Source: Bacteroidales bacterium (GTDB lineage Bacteria > Bacteroidota > Bacteroidia > Bacteroidales > UBA3663). From it: a DNA stretch of 7,744 nucleotides. The stretch is from contig JAGBQS010000123.1 in NCBI GenBank assembly GCA_017632695.1, positions 1-7,744 on the forward strand, read 5' to 3'. A model generated the notes under the pieces. That model saw only the letters and a list, made by a program, of their open reading frames with translations. It ran no database searches and had not been told where the DNA came from. How positions within the stretch are numbered: the stretch's first letter is position 1; the number at the start of each line of letters is the position of its first letter. Positions 1 to 6,955 of this stretch are shown piece after piece. A program made the translations under genes and the position numbers.

Positions 1-240
1 ATACTTCGGATTATTGAAGCCTACGGAATAGGCGATGGTCGAAACCGGATCGTTGGTAGTTACCAGCCGTTCGGCTGCCTGCCGCATACGCACCTGATGG
101 ATAAAATCGTTGGGCGAGAGGTCGGCAGCCTGCTTCAGACGCCTGTAGAAGGTTGCGCGGCTCATATTCATGGCATCGGCCACATCGTTGACCTGCAGGT
201 CACCGTCAGACAGATGTTCCGTCAGATAATCCATCACGTT
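1..240 (-). other. AraC-type DNA-binding domain of the regulator (C-terminal end off the window)
   Basis: Residues 941-1020 encode the AraC/XylS-type double helix-turn-helix. The first HTH has LQVNDVADAMNMSRATFYRR, the linker helix has LSPNDFIHQVRMRQAAERL, and the second HTH begins VSTIAYSVGFNNPKY. In relatives this is followed by a short segment of the type FSRCFKxxFGxSPxxY, which would lie beyond the left edge. The residues that define the fold are in place, so DNA binding is expected to be intact. Confidence 0.93.
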
Positions 241-3060
241 ACGGATAAACTCCTGATCGAGCTGCGAGGCGGGATGAGTCAGCATATCGATTTTCACAGC
301 CGAGATTTCCTGTTTGGCAACCGAACGCTGACGCTGTATCAGGTGACGGACATACAGGAAGATGGCAATTCCTAAGGCAACCGAACCCAGCAACAGCCAC
401 AAAATCCATCCCCAACGCTCCCAGAACGTCGGCACGACCTGGATGCACAGCAACCGTTCGTTTGCGCTCCAGACACCGTCGCTGTTCGTACTCTTCAGGT
501 GCAGTTCATAACGGCCCGGTGCCAGATTCGTAAAATTCACCACAGGGGAACCTGCATAGATCCATTGCTCCTCCTCCGAAGCATCCTCCGCGTGCATCCA
601 ATAGGCATAGCGCACCAGCCGGGACGGAACGAAGTCGACGGCTGCGAAATGAAGTGAGAAGGAACGCTGGTCCGGATTCACATAAAGGGTATCCAGATCG
701 TTCAGCGACTGTTCGTAAGGTTCCGAACCGATGGAATAACGCCGTTCCGTAAACACAATCTTCGGGGTATAATCCGACTTCTGCATATTTCCGGCATCGA
801 ACACCAGAATACCGCCGAACATACCCAGCAGCAGTCTGCCGTCCGACAGTTCAAGCGGCTTGCATTCGGTCATGGAATAGGGCCGGTCGAAGTTGTGCTC
901 ATCGAAATACTGCATCCGCCTGTCCTTCGGATTATAACAGGTTATTCCGCATTCGGCTACCGTCCAGATGTTACCCGACGAGAGGGCAATGGCCGTAACG
1001 TTCACATCGCCCGCCGGATAATCCCGGTTCGGCAACGGACGGAACTCCAGCCCGTCAATGCCTTCGCCCTCAACCCGGCACAGTCCGCGAGAATATGAAC
1101 TGAGGTAAAAACTGCCATCGGAAGTACAAAGCACCCGCATGATCATATTATCGGGCAGCGGATTATGCTGTTCGGTCTGCGCCTGATAGGCCTGGAACCG
1201 AAGGTCGGACAGACGGTCGAAGTCCGACGAAAAAGCCACCAGTCCCTTGTTGGTACCCACCAGGATGCGGCCCTTGCCGTCGCCCTGCACACTCCGGGTC
1301 ATCTCGAAGGTATTGATCGGGAAGCCCAGATTACCGCCGTTCAGGAACCTCAGCGTATCGGCCGTAACATTCTCAATCAGGTTCAGGCCGCCGCCGAAGG
1401 TTGCTATCCAGACGCGGTCGTGCTCATCCTGATACATATCGTAGATGATGTCGCAGTTCAGCGCATGACCGTTTCCGGAAGCCTGACAGCGGGTTATCCG
1501 GAAACCGTCAGGTTTGGGAACCAGCCGGAACAGACCGTCGCCTCGCGAGCCCAGCAGGATCTGTCCGTCGTGCGTCTGCAGCAGACTGAAGATGCCGGAC
1601 TGTGTGAACGGGACCTTCCGTGTGGTCCACTGGCCATCCGGCGAAAGGAAACGGCAGCTGTTGTCCGACAGATTCCGACGGCACAGAAGACCCGACTTAT
1701 CGCCGTACCAGACATGCAGACTGTCCTCTTCCAGCAGGGAGCGGATTTCCACATCCGGATCGGTCTGGACGGAATGGAACTGCCGGCGCGCAAACGTCAG
1801 GTGATACAGGCGTGTACCGCTGCTGACCCAGAGATTGTGCTGCTGATCGGTGAAACAGAAATTATAATTCTGAATGGGCAGGGTCTCGCCCGGAGCCATT
1901 GCCTCCCGATACGAATGCAGGCAGGAATCCGATTCATCGAACCAGCACAGCTCGCCCTTGGCCGGCTTTACCCAGACCACGCCATAGGCATCCTCAAAAA
2001 TCAGATAAAGCTTGCCGCTCTCGTTCAGCTTCGGCAGGTTCCGGTCCGGATTAGCCAGCCGGAAGAAATCCTTCCCGCCCGGTTTCAGACAGAAGATACC
2101 GCCTTCTTTGTTAAAGACCCAGATACGGTCTTTGGCATCGGCATAGGTATGAAACACCTCCCCTGTCCGCGAACCGTCCGCTACGGTATCGGTCAGACGG
2201 AAACTGTCGGTAGCACAGTCGTAAACAGCCAGTCCCTGATCGGTTCCCAGCAGGATCTGACTGCCATGAGTCCGGACGGAATGAATCAGACTGACCTGCG
2301 AGGGCAACTGGATGGACCGCAGACTGCCGTCATCCATGTACTCGACAAACTGAACCGACGTGCGGGAAACCAGATAGCAGTGGCCTTCCCGTTCCACAAA
2401 GCGTGCGTACGGGAAAGAGGAGATTTTGCCTTTCCCGTAAAGGATAACTCCCTGATTGGTCAGGATCCACTCCCGTCCGCGGCTGTCTTCCCGGATCTCG
2501 TACACCGTCCGGTTCTGCTCTCCCGGCTCACAGGGCAGCACTTCATTCTGTGCGGGGTCGGCATCCTGGAAGCGCACCAGGGTGCCATCGGCCAGCACGG
2601 CCCAGACCACATGGTTCCGTTGCATGACATACACCTTATCCTTGAGCGCCTGTACGGCAGGATAGTCTTTCACCAAAGGCAATACTGACTGGAAAGCGGA
2701 TGTTTCGCGGTCAAAGCGGTACAGGCCCTTATCATAGTTCTGGCACCAGATGTTTTCGCGGCTGTCGAGCACGATTTTCAGGATGCGGTTACTGCCCAAC
2801 GGCTGTATGGGTGTCCCCGATGCGGCGTTGGCGTCTTCCTTGAAATAATGGAACTCCCTGCCGTCGTAACGGCACAGGCCGATCCATGTTCCCATCCACA
2901 GAATCCCCTTCGAATCCTGCACATAGGAGGAAACTCGGGTATGATCCATGATTCCGCCCGATTTGTACTCGGTGCATTTCATAATAGGCTGTGCCATGGC
3001 AACGCTGACAGCAAGCATCAGGCACAATATAATGGGTGTGAGCAATAACAGTTTTTTCAT
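1..3060 (-). CDS. Membrane-anchored sensor/AraC-type regulator: Reg_prop propellers, Y_Y_Y domain, one TM helix, HTH; no kinase or receiver domain (3' end cut)
   Basis: This frame is open for 1020 codons from the ATG at 3058-3060 to the left edge. Residues 1-23 are a signal peptide (MKKLLLLTPI..., cleavage likely after AMA). From about residue 40 to 780 there are some fifteen short blade-like repeats, for example WMGTWIGLCRYDG near 55, ILLGTDQGLAVYD and VWIATFGGGLN. That fits two seven-bladed Reg_prop propellers. A Y_Y_Y domain follows at about 800-880 (RYAYWMHAED at 817-826). One hydrophobic helix lies at about 883-904. The cytoplasmic part has a linker of about 40 residues and then an AraC-type HTH from about 941 (MSRATFYRRLKQAADLSPND, then IAYSVGFNNPKY). 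Canonical Bacteroidetes HTCS proteins carry HisKA, HATPase and receiver domains between the helix and the HTH, and none is present here. Probably only about 20-40 residues are missing. The gene is divergent from the pectinase pair, so a role as its pectin-responsive activator is inferred. Confidence 0.93.
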   Translation of the reverse strand, partial: MKKLLLLTPIILCLMLAVSVAMAQPIMKCTEYKSGGIMDHTRVSSYVQDSKGILWMGTWIGLCRYDGREFHYFKEDANAASGTPIQPLGSNRILKIVLDSRENIWCQNYDKGLYRFDRETSAFQSVLPLVKDYPAVQALKDKVYVMQRNHVVWAVLADGTLVRFQDADPAQNEVLPCEPGEQNRTVYEIREDSRGREWILTNQGVILYGKGKISSFPYARFVEREGHCYLVSRTSVQFVEYMDDGSLRSIQLPSQVSLIHSVRTHGSQILLGTDQGLAVYDCATDSFRLTDTVADGSRTGEVFHTYADAKDRIWVFNKEGGIFCLKPGGKDFFRLANPDRNLPKLNESGKLYLIFEDAYGVVWVKPAKGELCWFDESDSCLHSYREAMAPGETLPIQNYNFCFTDQQHNLWVSSGTRLYHLTFARRQFHSVQTDPDVEIRSLLEEDSLHVWYGDKSGLLCRRNLSDNSCRFLSPDGQWTTRKVPFTQSGIFSLLQTHDGQILLGSRGDGLFRLVPKPDGFRITRCQASGNGHALNCDIIYDMYQDEHDRVWIATFGGGLNLIENVTADTLRFLNGGNLGFPINTFEMTRSVQGDGKGRILVGTNKGLVAFSSDFDRLSDLRFQAYQAQTEQHNPLPDNMIMRVLCTSDGSFYLSSYSRGLCRVEGEGIDGLEFRPLPNRDYPAGDVNVTAIALSSGNIWTVAECGITCYNPKDRRMQYFDEHNFDRPYSMTECKPLELSDGRLLLGMFGGILVFDAGNMQKSDYTPKIVFTERRYSIGSEPYEQSLNDLDTLYVNPDQRSFSLHFAAVDFVPSRLVRYAYWMHAEDASEEEQWIYAGSPVVNFTNLAPGRYELHLKSTNSDGVWSANERLLCIQVVPTFWERWGWILWLLLGSVALGIAIFLYVRHLIQRQRSVAKQEISAVKIDMLTHPASQLDQEFIRNVMDYLTEHLSDGDLQVNDVADAMNMSRATFYRRLKQAADLSPNDFIHQVRMRQAAERLVTTNDPVSTIAYSVGFNNPKY
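349..414 (-). other. Single transmembrane helix of the regulator, followed by a short juxtamembrane linker to the HTH
   Basis: Residues 883-904 read WGWILWLLLGSVALGIAIFL followed by YV, a clear membrane span. Basic residues follow (R905, H906, then QRQR), which fits the cytoplasmic side by the positive-inside rule. The Y_Y_Y domain ends just before it. Only about 40 residues separate the helix from the first helix of the AraC-type domain. That is too short for a HisKA dimerisation domain, an ATPase or a receiver. Confidence 0.9.
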
Positions 3061-3082
3061 AAGGTAAGACACTTTGATGCGG

Positions 3083-3090
3083 CAAAGATA
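3083..3090 (-). promoter_or_regulatory. Probable -7 promoter element for the regulator gene
   Basis: Read on the minus strand this is TATCTTTG, an exact match to the Bacteroidetes -7 consensus TAnnTTTG, 22 bases upstream of the regulator's ATG. A TTTG that could serve as the -33 element lies at 3114-3117, but the 23-base spacer is longer than the usual 19-21 or so, so that part is uncertain. Confidence 0.6.
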
Positions 3091-3185
3091 CAAAAATATG
3101 GAGATTATCGTATCAAATAGGGCATCTTTTTGTTCATTTTTAGTTTTTGCGAAGAGTTTTCACCTTCTTTTTGCATAAAAACCGC

Positions 3186-3193
3186 TATCTTTG
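3186..3193 (+). promoter_or_regulatory. Probable -7 promoter element for the pectinase pair
   Basis: The sequence TATCTTTG matches the Bacteroidetes -7 consensus TAnnTTTG exactly and lies 37 bases before the lyase ATG at 3231. That would give a 5' leader of roughly 25-35 bases. No good -33 TTTG sits at the normal distance (a TTTG at 3170-3173 is too close). This is what one might see at a promoter that depends on an activator. Confidence 0.6.
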
Positions 3194-3230
3194 CAACAGC
3201 AATGACCCGAAATCAATAAACACTTACGAT

Positions 3231-5399
3231 ATGAAAAAAATCATTTTACTGCTTAGTTGCCTCCTGGCACAAGTGCTATGTTCCGTTTGGGCCGAAGAAC
3301 GCCCGCTAGCCTTTCCGGGAGCCGAAGGTTACGGCCGGTATGCCACCGGCGGACGCGGCGGAACGGTTTATGCCGTTACCAGCCTGGATGACTGTCCGGA
3401 CAGCAACCTGGTGGAAGGCACCTTCCGCTGGGCGGTCAAACAGCCCGGCAGGAAGATCGTCATCTTCCAGGTTTCGGGAACCATTTACCTGACTTCGGCA
3501 CTCAACATGGATTGCGGCGACCTGACTATCCTCGGACAGACCGCTCCCGGCGACGGTATCTGTCTGGCCGACTATCCGGTAACCATTTCCTGCCAGAATG
3601 CCATCATCCGATTCGTGCGCTTCCGCCTGGGCAACCGGCAGGTGGCTAATCACGAAGGCGACGGGTTCGGCATTGAGGAAGCCGACAACATCATTCTCGA
3701 CCACTGCTCGGTCAGCTGGAGCATCGACGAATGCCTGTCCGTCAGCGAAGGCTCGAACATCACCATCCAGTGGTGCATCATCGAGCAGTCGCTCACCAAC
3801 GCCGGACACGTGAAAGGCGCCCACGGCTATGGTGGCAACTGGGGCGGACGCAACGTGAGCTACCTGCACAACCTGATTGCCCAGTGTTCAAGCCGCGTGC
3901 CCCGTCTGGGCGGCGACGGCAGTCTGCTGACGCAGGATTTTGTGGATATCCGCAACAACATCTTCTACAACTGGGGCGGCGAAGGCTGCTACGGTGCCGA
4001 GGCAACCGATGCCAACATCGTGAACAATTATTATAAGCCCGGCCCGGCCACCGACAAGCGCAGTCTGGAGCGCCGCAAGCGCATCTGCGCCATCGGAGCG
4101 CGCACGGCCGACTACATCTCCAAGTACCCGGCCTTTGCCGGAGCCCTCAATGCGTGGGGACACTTCTATGTGGACGGCAACGTGAATACCGATTACAGCG
4201 ACGTAACCGCCGACAACTGGACCTACGGCATCTATAACCAGATTAGCGGCTATTCGACGAAGGTCTATTCGTCGGTCACCAAGGACACGATGCATCTGCG
4301 CGAGCCCCGCGAATACATGCTGGCTACCACCTGGGATGCCGCCGAGGCCTACCGGCGCGTCCTGAAGTTTGCCGGCTGCTTCAGCTGTGCCTATAATTCG
4401 GCCGAATACCGCAGGGATTGCGTCGATTCGCTGGTCATCGCTCAGGTAACCGGACGCACCGGCAACGCCAGTTCCGGCTCCAACGGCGCCACTTACGGCA
4501 TGATCGACTGCCAGTCGGACAACGTCGGCAACAGCCTGTCTGCTGCCCAGGTAGAAAACGGAGCCTGGCCGATACTCAGCACCGACGCAACGGAATACGG
4601 GTCGGTTATCCGCGATCAGAACGGCAACTACATACGCGATTCCTTCGAGGACTCGTGGGGCATTGCGGCCTCCGAATCCGGCCGTGTCATCACCTCCACC
4701 CCTGCCCCGGGCATCGGCTACAGCTATACGGAATATGCTGCCAACTATCTGAACAAATCCGTCCGCGCCATTGCCGATTCCTGCTACGATGCCGGACTGC
4801 AGGCGGGTGTCACCTACGATGAAATGACACTTACCACCGACATTGCGCCTGCCTGGAAGCACGAGATCTCGACGCTTACCTATAAAGGCTACAATGCATC
4901 GGCCAAACAGCAGCTGTTTGCCGACGGCTTTGCCATCCAAAACGCAACGGGCACTGTTGCCGGCGGCTTGGAGCATTGCCTGAAGCTCAAAGCCCAGCAA
5001 TACAAAATTTACGTTCCTGCCGATTATCCGGTCAGCAAGATCCGGGTTTATGGCTACAGCAACTATACCGGCAGCAACATCAACATAACCGAAGTGAACG
5101 GGAAGACCGTTCCGGCCGGAACCTACGTGATTGATGCCACCTCCGGTGCCCGCACTACCCTCGATATTGACCTGGGGCAGACCGTTTCCGGACAGAACGT
5201 CACCATTACCTTCAGCGGCAATACGCCGACCCTGAAGTTCTGGCTCATCGACGGAGATCAGGAAACCGGACTTGCACAGATGGAGGCCGGTTCCGATGTG
5301 CCGGACGATGCTATCTATGACCTCCTCGGCCGCCCCGTTGCCCATCCCGTGCGCGGACAGCTTTATATCCGTAACAACAAAAAGTTCTATAATCGTTAA
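3231..5399 (+). CDS. Secreted pectate lyase, polysaccharide lyase family 1
   Basis: This 722-residue protein should cleave homogalacturonan by calcium-dependent beta-elimination outside the cytoplasm. A signal peptide covers residues 1-21 (MKKIILLLSC... with cleavage after VWA). The parallel beta-helix catalytic domain begins at once with AFPGAEGYGRYATGGRGG (27-44) and continues with GQTAPGDGICLADYPVTI (102-119), HEGDGFG (141-147), LDHCSVSWSIDECLS (156-170), KGAHGYGGNWGG (195-206) and SRVPRLGG (221-228). LDHCS corresponds to the vWIDH motif of PL1, and RVPR to the block that carries the catalytic arginine. Residues about 553-676 look like a beta-sandwich accessory domain of unknown ligand. 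The protein ends in a short tail (695-722) resembling a C-terminal sorting signal. The frame stays open upstream to 3147, but ATG 3231 is preferred because it starts the signal peptide and lies downstream of the -7 element. It is the first gene of a two-gene operon. Confidence 0.93.
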   Translation: MKKIILLLSCLLAQVLCSVWAEERPLAFPGAEGYGRYATGGRGGTVYAVTSLDDCPDSNLVEGTFRWAVKQPGRKIVIFQVSGTIYLTSALNMDCGDLTILGQTAPGDGICLADYPVTISCQNAIIRFVRFRLGNRQVANHEGDGFGIEEADNIILDHCSVSWSIDECLSVSEGSNITIQWCIIEQSLTNAGHVKGAHGYGGNWGGRNVSYLHNLIAQCSSRVPRLGGDGSLLTQDFVDIRNNIFYNWGGEGCYGAEATDANIVNNYYKPGPATDKRSLERRKRICAIGARTADYISKYPAFAGALNAWGHFYVDGNVNTDYSDVTADNWTYGIYNQISGYSTKVYSSVTKDTMHLREPREYMLATTWDAAEAYRRVLKFAGCFSCAYNSAEYRRDCVDSLVIAQVTGRTGNASSGSNGATYGMIDCQSDNVGNSLSAAQVENGAWPILSTDATEYGSVIRDQNGNYIRDSFEDSWGIAASESGRVITSTPAPGIGYSYTEYAANYLNKSVRAIADSCYDAGLQAGVTYDEMTLTTDIAPAWKHEISTLTYKGYNASAKQQLFADGFAIQNATGTVAGGLEHCLKLKAQQYKIYVPADYPVSKIRVYGYSNYTGSNINITEVNGKTVPAGTYVIDATSGARTTLDIDLGQTVSGQNVTITFSGNTPTLKFWLIDGDQETGLAQMEAGSDVPDDAIYDLLGRPVAHPVRGQLYIRNNKKFYNR

Positions 5400-5411
5400 T
5401 AACCCTATCTT

Positions 5412-6881
5412 ATGAAAAAACTATTCCTGAACAGCCTGCTGGCTACCGTTCTGTCTCTCCTGACCATTCAGGCATCGGCCAAGGCCGAATGTCCGTTCAA
5501 CATGCCTAAGGTGGCGCTGCCCGACATCCCGAAGAACGAGGTTTCGGTTACCGACTTCGGGGGCGTGGGCGATGGCGGCACACTCAACACCGAAGCCTTT
5601 GCCAAAGCCATGAAGGCATTGGCAGCCAAGGGCGGCGGACGCCTCAACGTACCTGCAGGCATCTGGCTTACCGGCCCCATCCAGTTCGAGAACAACTGCG
5701 AGCTGCACGTCAAACGCGGCGCGCTGGTGCTCTTTACCGCCGACTACGATGCCTACCCGGAAGTGAACACCATCTACGAGGGTATTGTTTCAAAACGCAA
5801 GATGTCGCCCCTGTGGGCATACGAGAAGCACGACGTTGCCATCACGGGTCACGGAAGCTTCGACGGTCAGGGTCAGTACTGGCGTCCGTCCAAGAAGTCG
5901 AAGTTCACCTCCAACCAGTGGAAGGAACTGACATCGGGCGACGGTATCGTGATGAAAGATGTCTGGTACCCGAATGCCAAGAACGATGAACTGAAAGGCA
6001 GGGATGGCGCCCCCGACCTGCGTCGCGTGAACGGACGTCCTACGCTGCTGGAATTCACCCGTTGCCAGCGTGTGCTCATCAAGGACGTTACCCTCAGCAA
6101 CTCGCCTGCCTGGAACACGCATCCCCTGATGTGCGAGGACTTTACCATGGACGGTGTCACCGTACGCAACCCGTGGTTTGCACAGAACGGCGACGGTCTG
6201 GATCTCGAGTCGGCCAACCGCGCCATCATCAAGGACTGTACCTTCGATGTGGGTGACGATGCCATCTGCATCAAGTCCGGCAAGGATGCCGAAGGCCGCT
6301 CCTGGAAGAAGCCCTGCCAGAACGTCATCATCGAGGACTGCACCGTCCTGCACGGACACGGCGGCTTCGTAATCGGCAGCGAAATGAGTTCCGGCGCCCG
6401 CAACATCTGGGTGCACAACTGTCTGTTTAACGGCACCGATACGGGTCTGCGCATGAAGTCGACCCGCGGACGCGGCGGCGTGGTCGAGAATATCTACATC
6501 GACAAGATCCAGATGGTGAACATTGCCGGCGATGCCTTCACCTTCGACCTCTACTATGCCAACAAACCCGTTGCCGGCAAGGCCGATGCCGACAGCGACA
6601 CCAGCGGCGACGTTCAGCCCATAACCGAAGAGACGCCCTGCTTCCGCGACCTGCACATCTCGCGCGTCACCTGCCAGGGTGCCGGACGTGCCATCTGGTT
6701 CAACGGCCTGCCCGAAATGCCGCTGTCCGACCTGACCATGAAGGACTGTCTGTTTGTGGCCAAAAAGGGTGCCGAAATGCACTACGCCAAGGACATCACC
6801 TTCCGTAACGTCACCATCACCAACAGCACAGGCGAAACCTATACCACCGACGCTACGGTGAAGAATTTCAAGAATAAGTAA
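5412..6881 (+). CDS. Secreted polygalacturonase, glycoside hydrolase family 28 (probably exo-acting)
   Basis: This 489-residue enzyme should hydrolyse alpha-1,4 galacturonide links in pectin, probably acting on chains opened by the upstream lyase. A signal peptide covers residues 1-23 (cleavage after ASA), so it is exported, probably to the periplasm. The GH28 signature motifs are present in order: QNGDGLD with N259 and D261 (motif I), GDDAICIKSG with D282-D283 (motif II), GHGG with H316 (motif III) and RMK at 347-349 (motif IV). All three catalytic aspartates are therefore kept. The N-terminal part has VTDFGGVGDGGTLNTEAF (46-63), the usual start of the right-handed beta-helix. Exo rather than endo action is inferred from overall resemblance to bacterial exo-polygalacturonases, and related pectic substrates cannot be excluded. 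The ATG lies 12 bases after the lyase stop codon, with no clear Shine-Dalgarno sequence, which fits co-transcription. Confidence 0.94.
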   Translation: MKKLFLNSLLATVLSLLTIQASAKAECPFNMPKVALPDIPKNEVSVTDFGGVGDGGTLNTEAFAKAMKALAAKGGGRLNVPAGIWLTGPIQFENNCELHVKRGALVLFTADYDAYPEVNTIYEGIVSKRKMSPLWAYEKHDVAITGHGSFDGQGQYWRPSKKSKFTSNQWKELTSGDGIVMKDVWYPNAKNDELKGRDGAPDLRRVNGRPTLLEFTRCQRVLIKDVTLSNSPAWNTHPLMCEDFTMDGVTVRNPWFAQNGDGLDLESANRAIIKDCTFDVGDDAICIKSGKDAEGRSWKKPCQNVIIEDCTVLHGHGGFVIGSEMSSGARNIWVHNCLFNGTDTGLRMKSTRGRGGVVENIYIDKIQMVNIAGDAFTFDLYYANKPVAGKADADSDTSGDVQPITEETPCFRDLHISRVTCQGAGRAIWFNGLPEMPLSDLTMKDCLFVAKKGAEMHYAKDITFRNVTITNSTGETYTTDATVKNFKNK

Positions 6882-6886
6882 GAGTC

Positions 6887-6949
6887 TTATCAATTGACAA
6901 TTGAGAGTTGATAATTGATAGTTGACAATTGATAGTTGACAATTGATAA
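6887..6949. repeat. Array of eight 7-bp tandem repeats bounded by a 10-bp inverted repeat
   Basis: From 6892 to 6947 the sequence divides exactly into eight heptamers with consensus A(A/G)TTGA(C/T): AATTGAC, AATTGAG, AGTTGAT, AATTGAT, AGTTGAC, AATTGAT, AGTTGAC, AATTGAT. In the later units AGTTGA and AATTGA alternate, making a 14-bp higher-order unit. TTATCAATTG at 6887-6896 and CAATTGATAA at 6940-6949 are perfect inverted repeats at the two borders. The array starts 5 bases after the polygalacturonase stop codon. It could be a transcript-end structure or a repeat prone to slippage; its function is unknown. Confidence 0.85.
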
Positions 6950-6955
6950 TAATCT

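Larger units (their letters stand above)
3061..3230. promoter_or_regulatory. Divergent intergenic region with probable activator-binding site
   Basis: This gap separates the start codons of the regulator and the lyase and holds both -7 elements. Between them (3091-3185) the sequence is AT-rich and contains three copies of TTTTTG in the same orientation, at 3127-3132, 3144-3149 and 3168-3173 (start-to-start 17 and 24 bases). Direct repeats at such spacing suit a dimeric AraC-type protein, but T-rich runs also arise by chance in such DNA, so the operator assignment is only an inference. Confidence 0.4.

Noticed and set aside
1494..1793. A possible frameshifted piece of the regulator on the minus strand in another frame
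   Set aside because: The regulator's own frame was followed codon by codon through this stretch and stays open with propeller repeats on both sides, so no frameshift is needed.
1165..2688. A 507-codon open frame on the plus strand inside the regulator
   Set aside because: It lies exactly antisense, in codon register with the regulator, whose minus-strand frame shows clear domains. The plus-strand product has no recognisable motif or promoter. It arises because the GC-rich regulator rarely uses codons that give stops on the other strand.
3147..3230. An upstream start for the lyase at ATG 3147, adding 28 residues
   Set aside because: The extra residues would precede a perfect signal peptide and would be encoded upstream of and across the -7 promoter element. 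ATG 3231 is the natural start.
3231..3293. A possible lipoprotein signal on the lyase (LLSC at residues 7-10)
   Set aside because: The cysteine is too close to the N-terminus for a normal lipoprotein signal, with only about six hydrophobic residues before it. A standard signal peptidase I site follows at VWA/EE.
3888..5345. A 485-codon frame on the minus strand inside the lyase gene
   Set aside because: Its product is low-complexity, Gly/Val/Ala/Ile-rich and without family features, while the plus strand encodes a convincing PL1 enzyme. It is a shadow frame.
5790..6893. A 367-codon minus-strand frame over the polygalacturonase
   Set aside because: It is antisense to a gene with all GH28 catalytic motifs and its product looks like nothing known. 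Its start also lies in the repeat border behind the operon.
6887..6949. CRISPR-like array
   Set aside because: The units are contiguous 7-mers with no spacers, and no cas gene is present.
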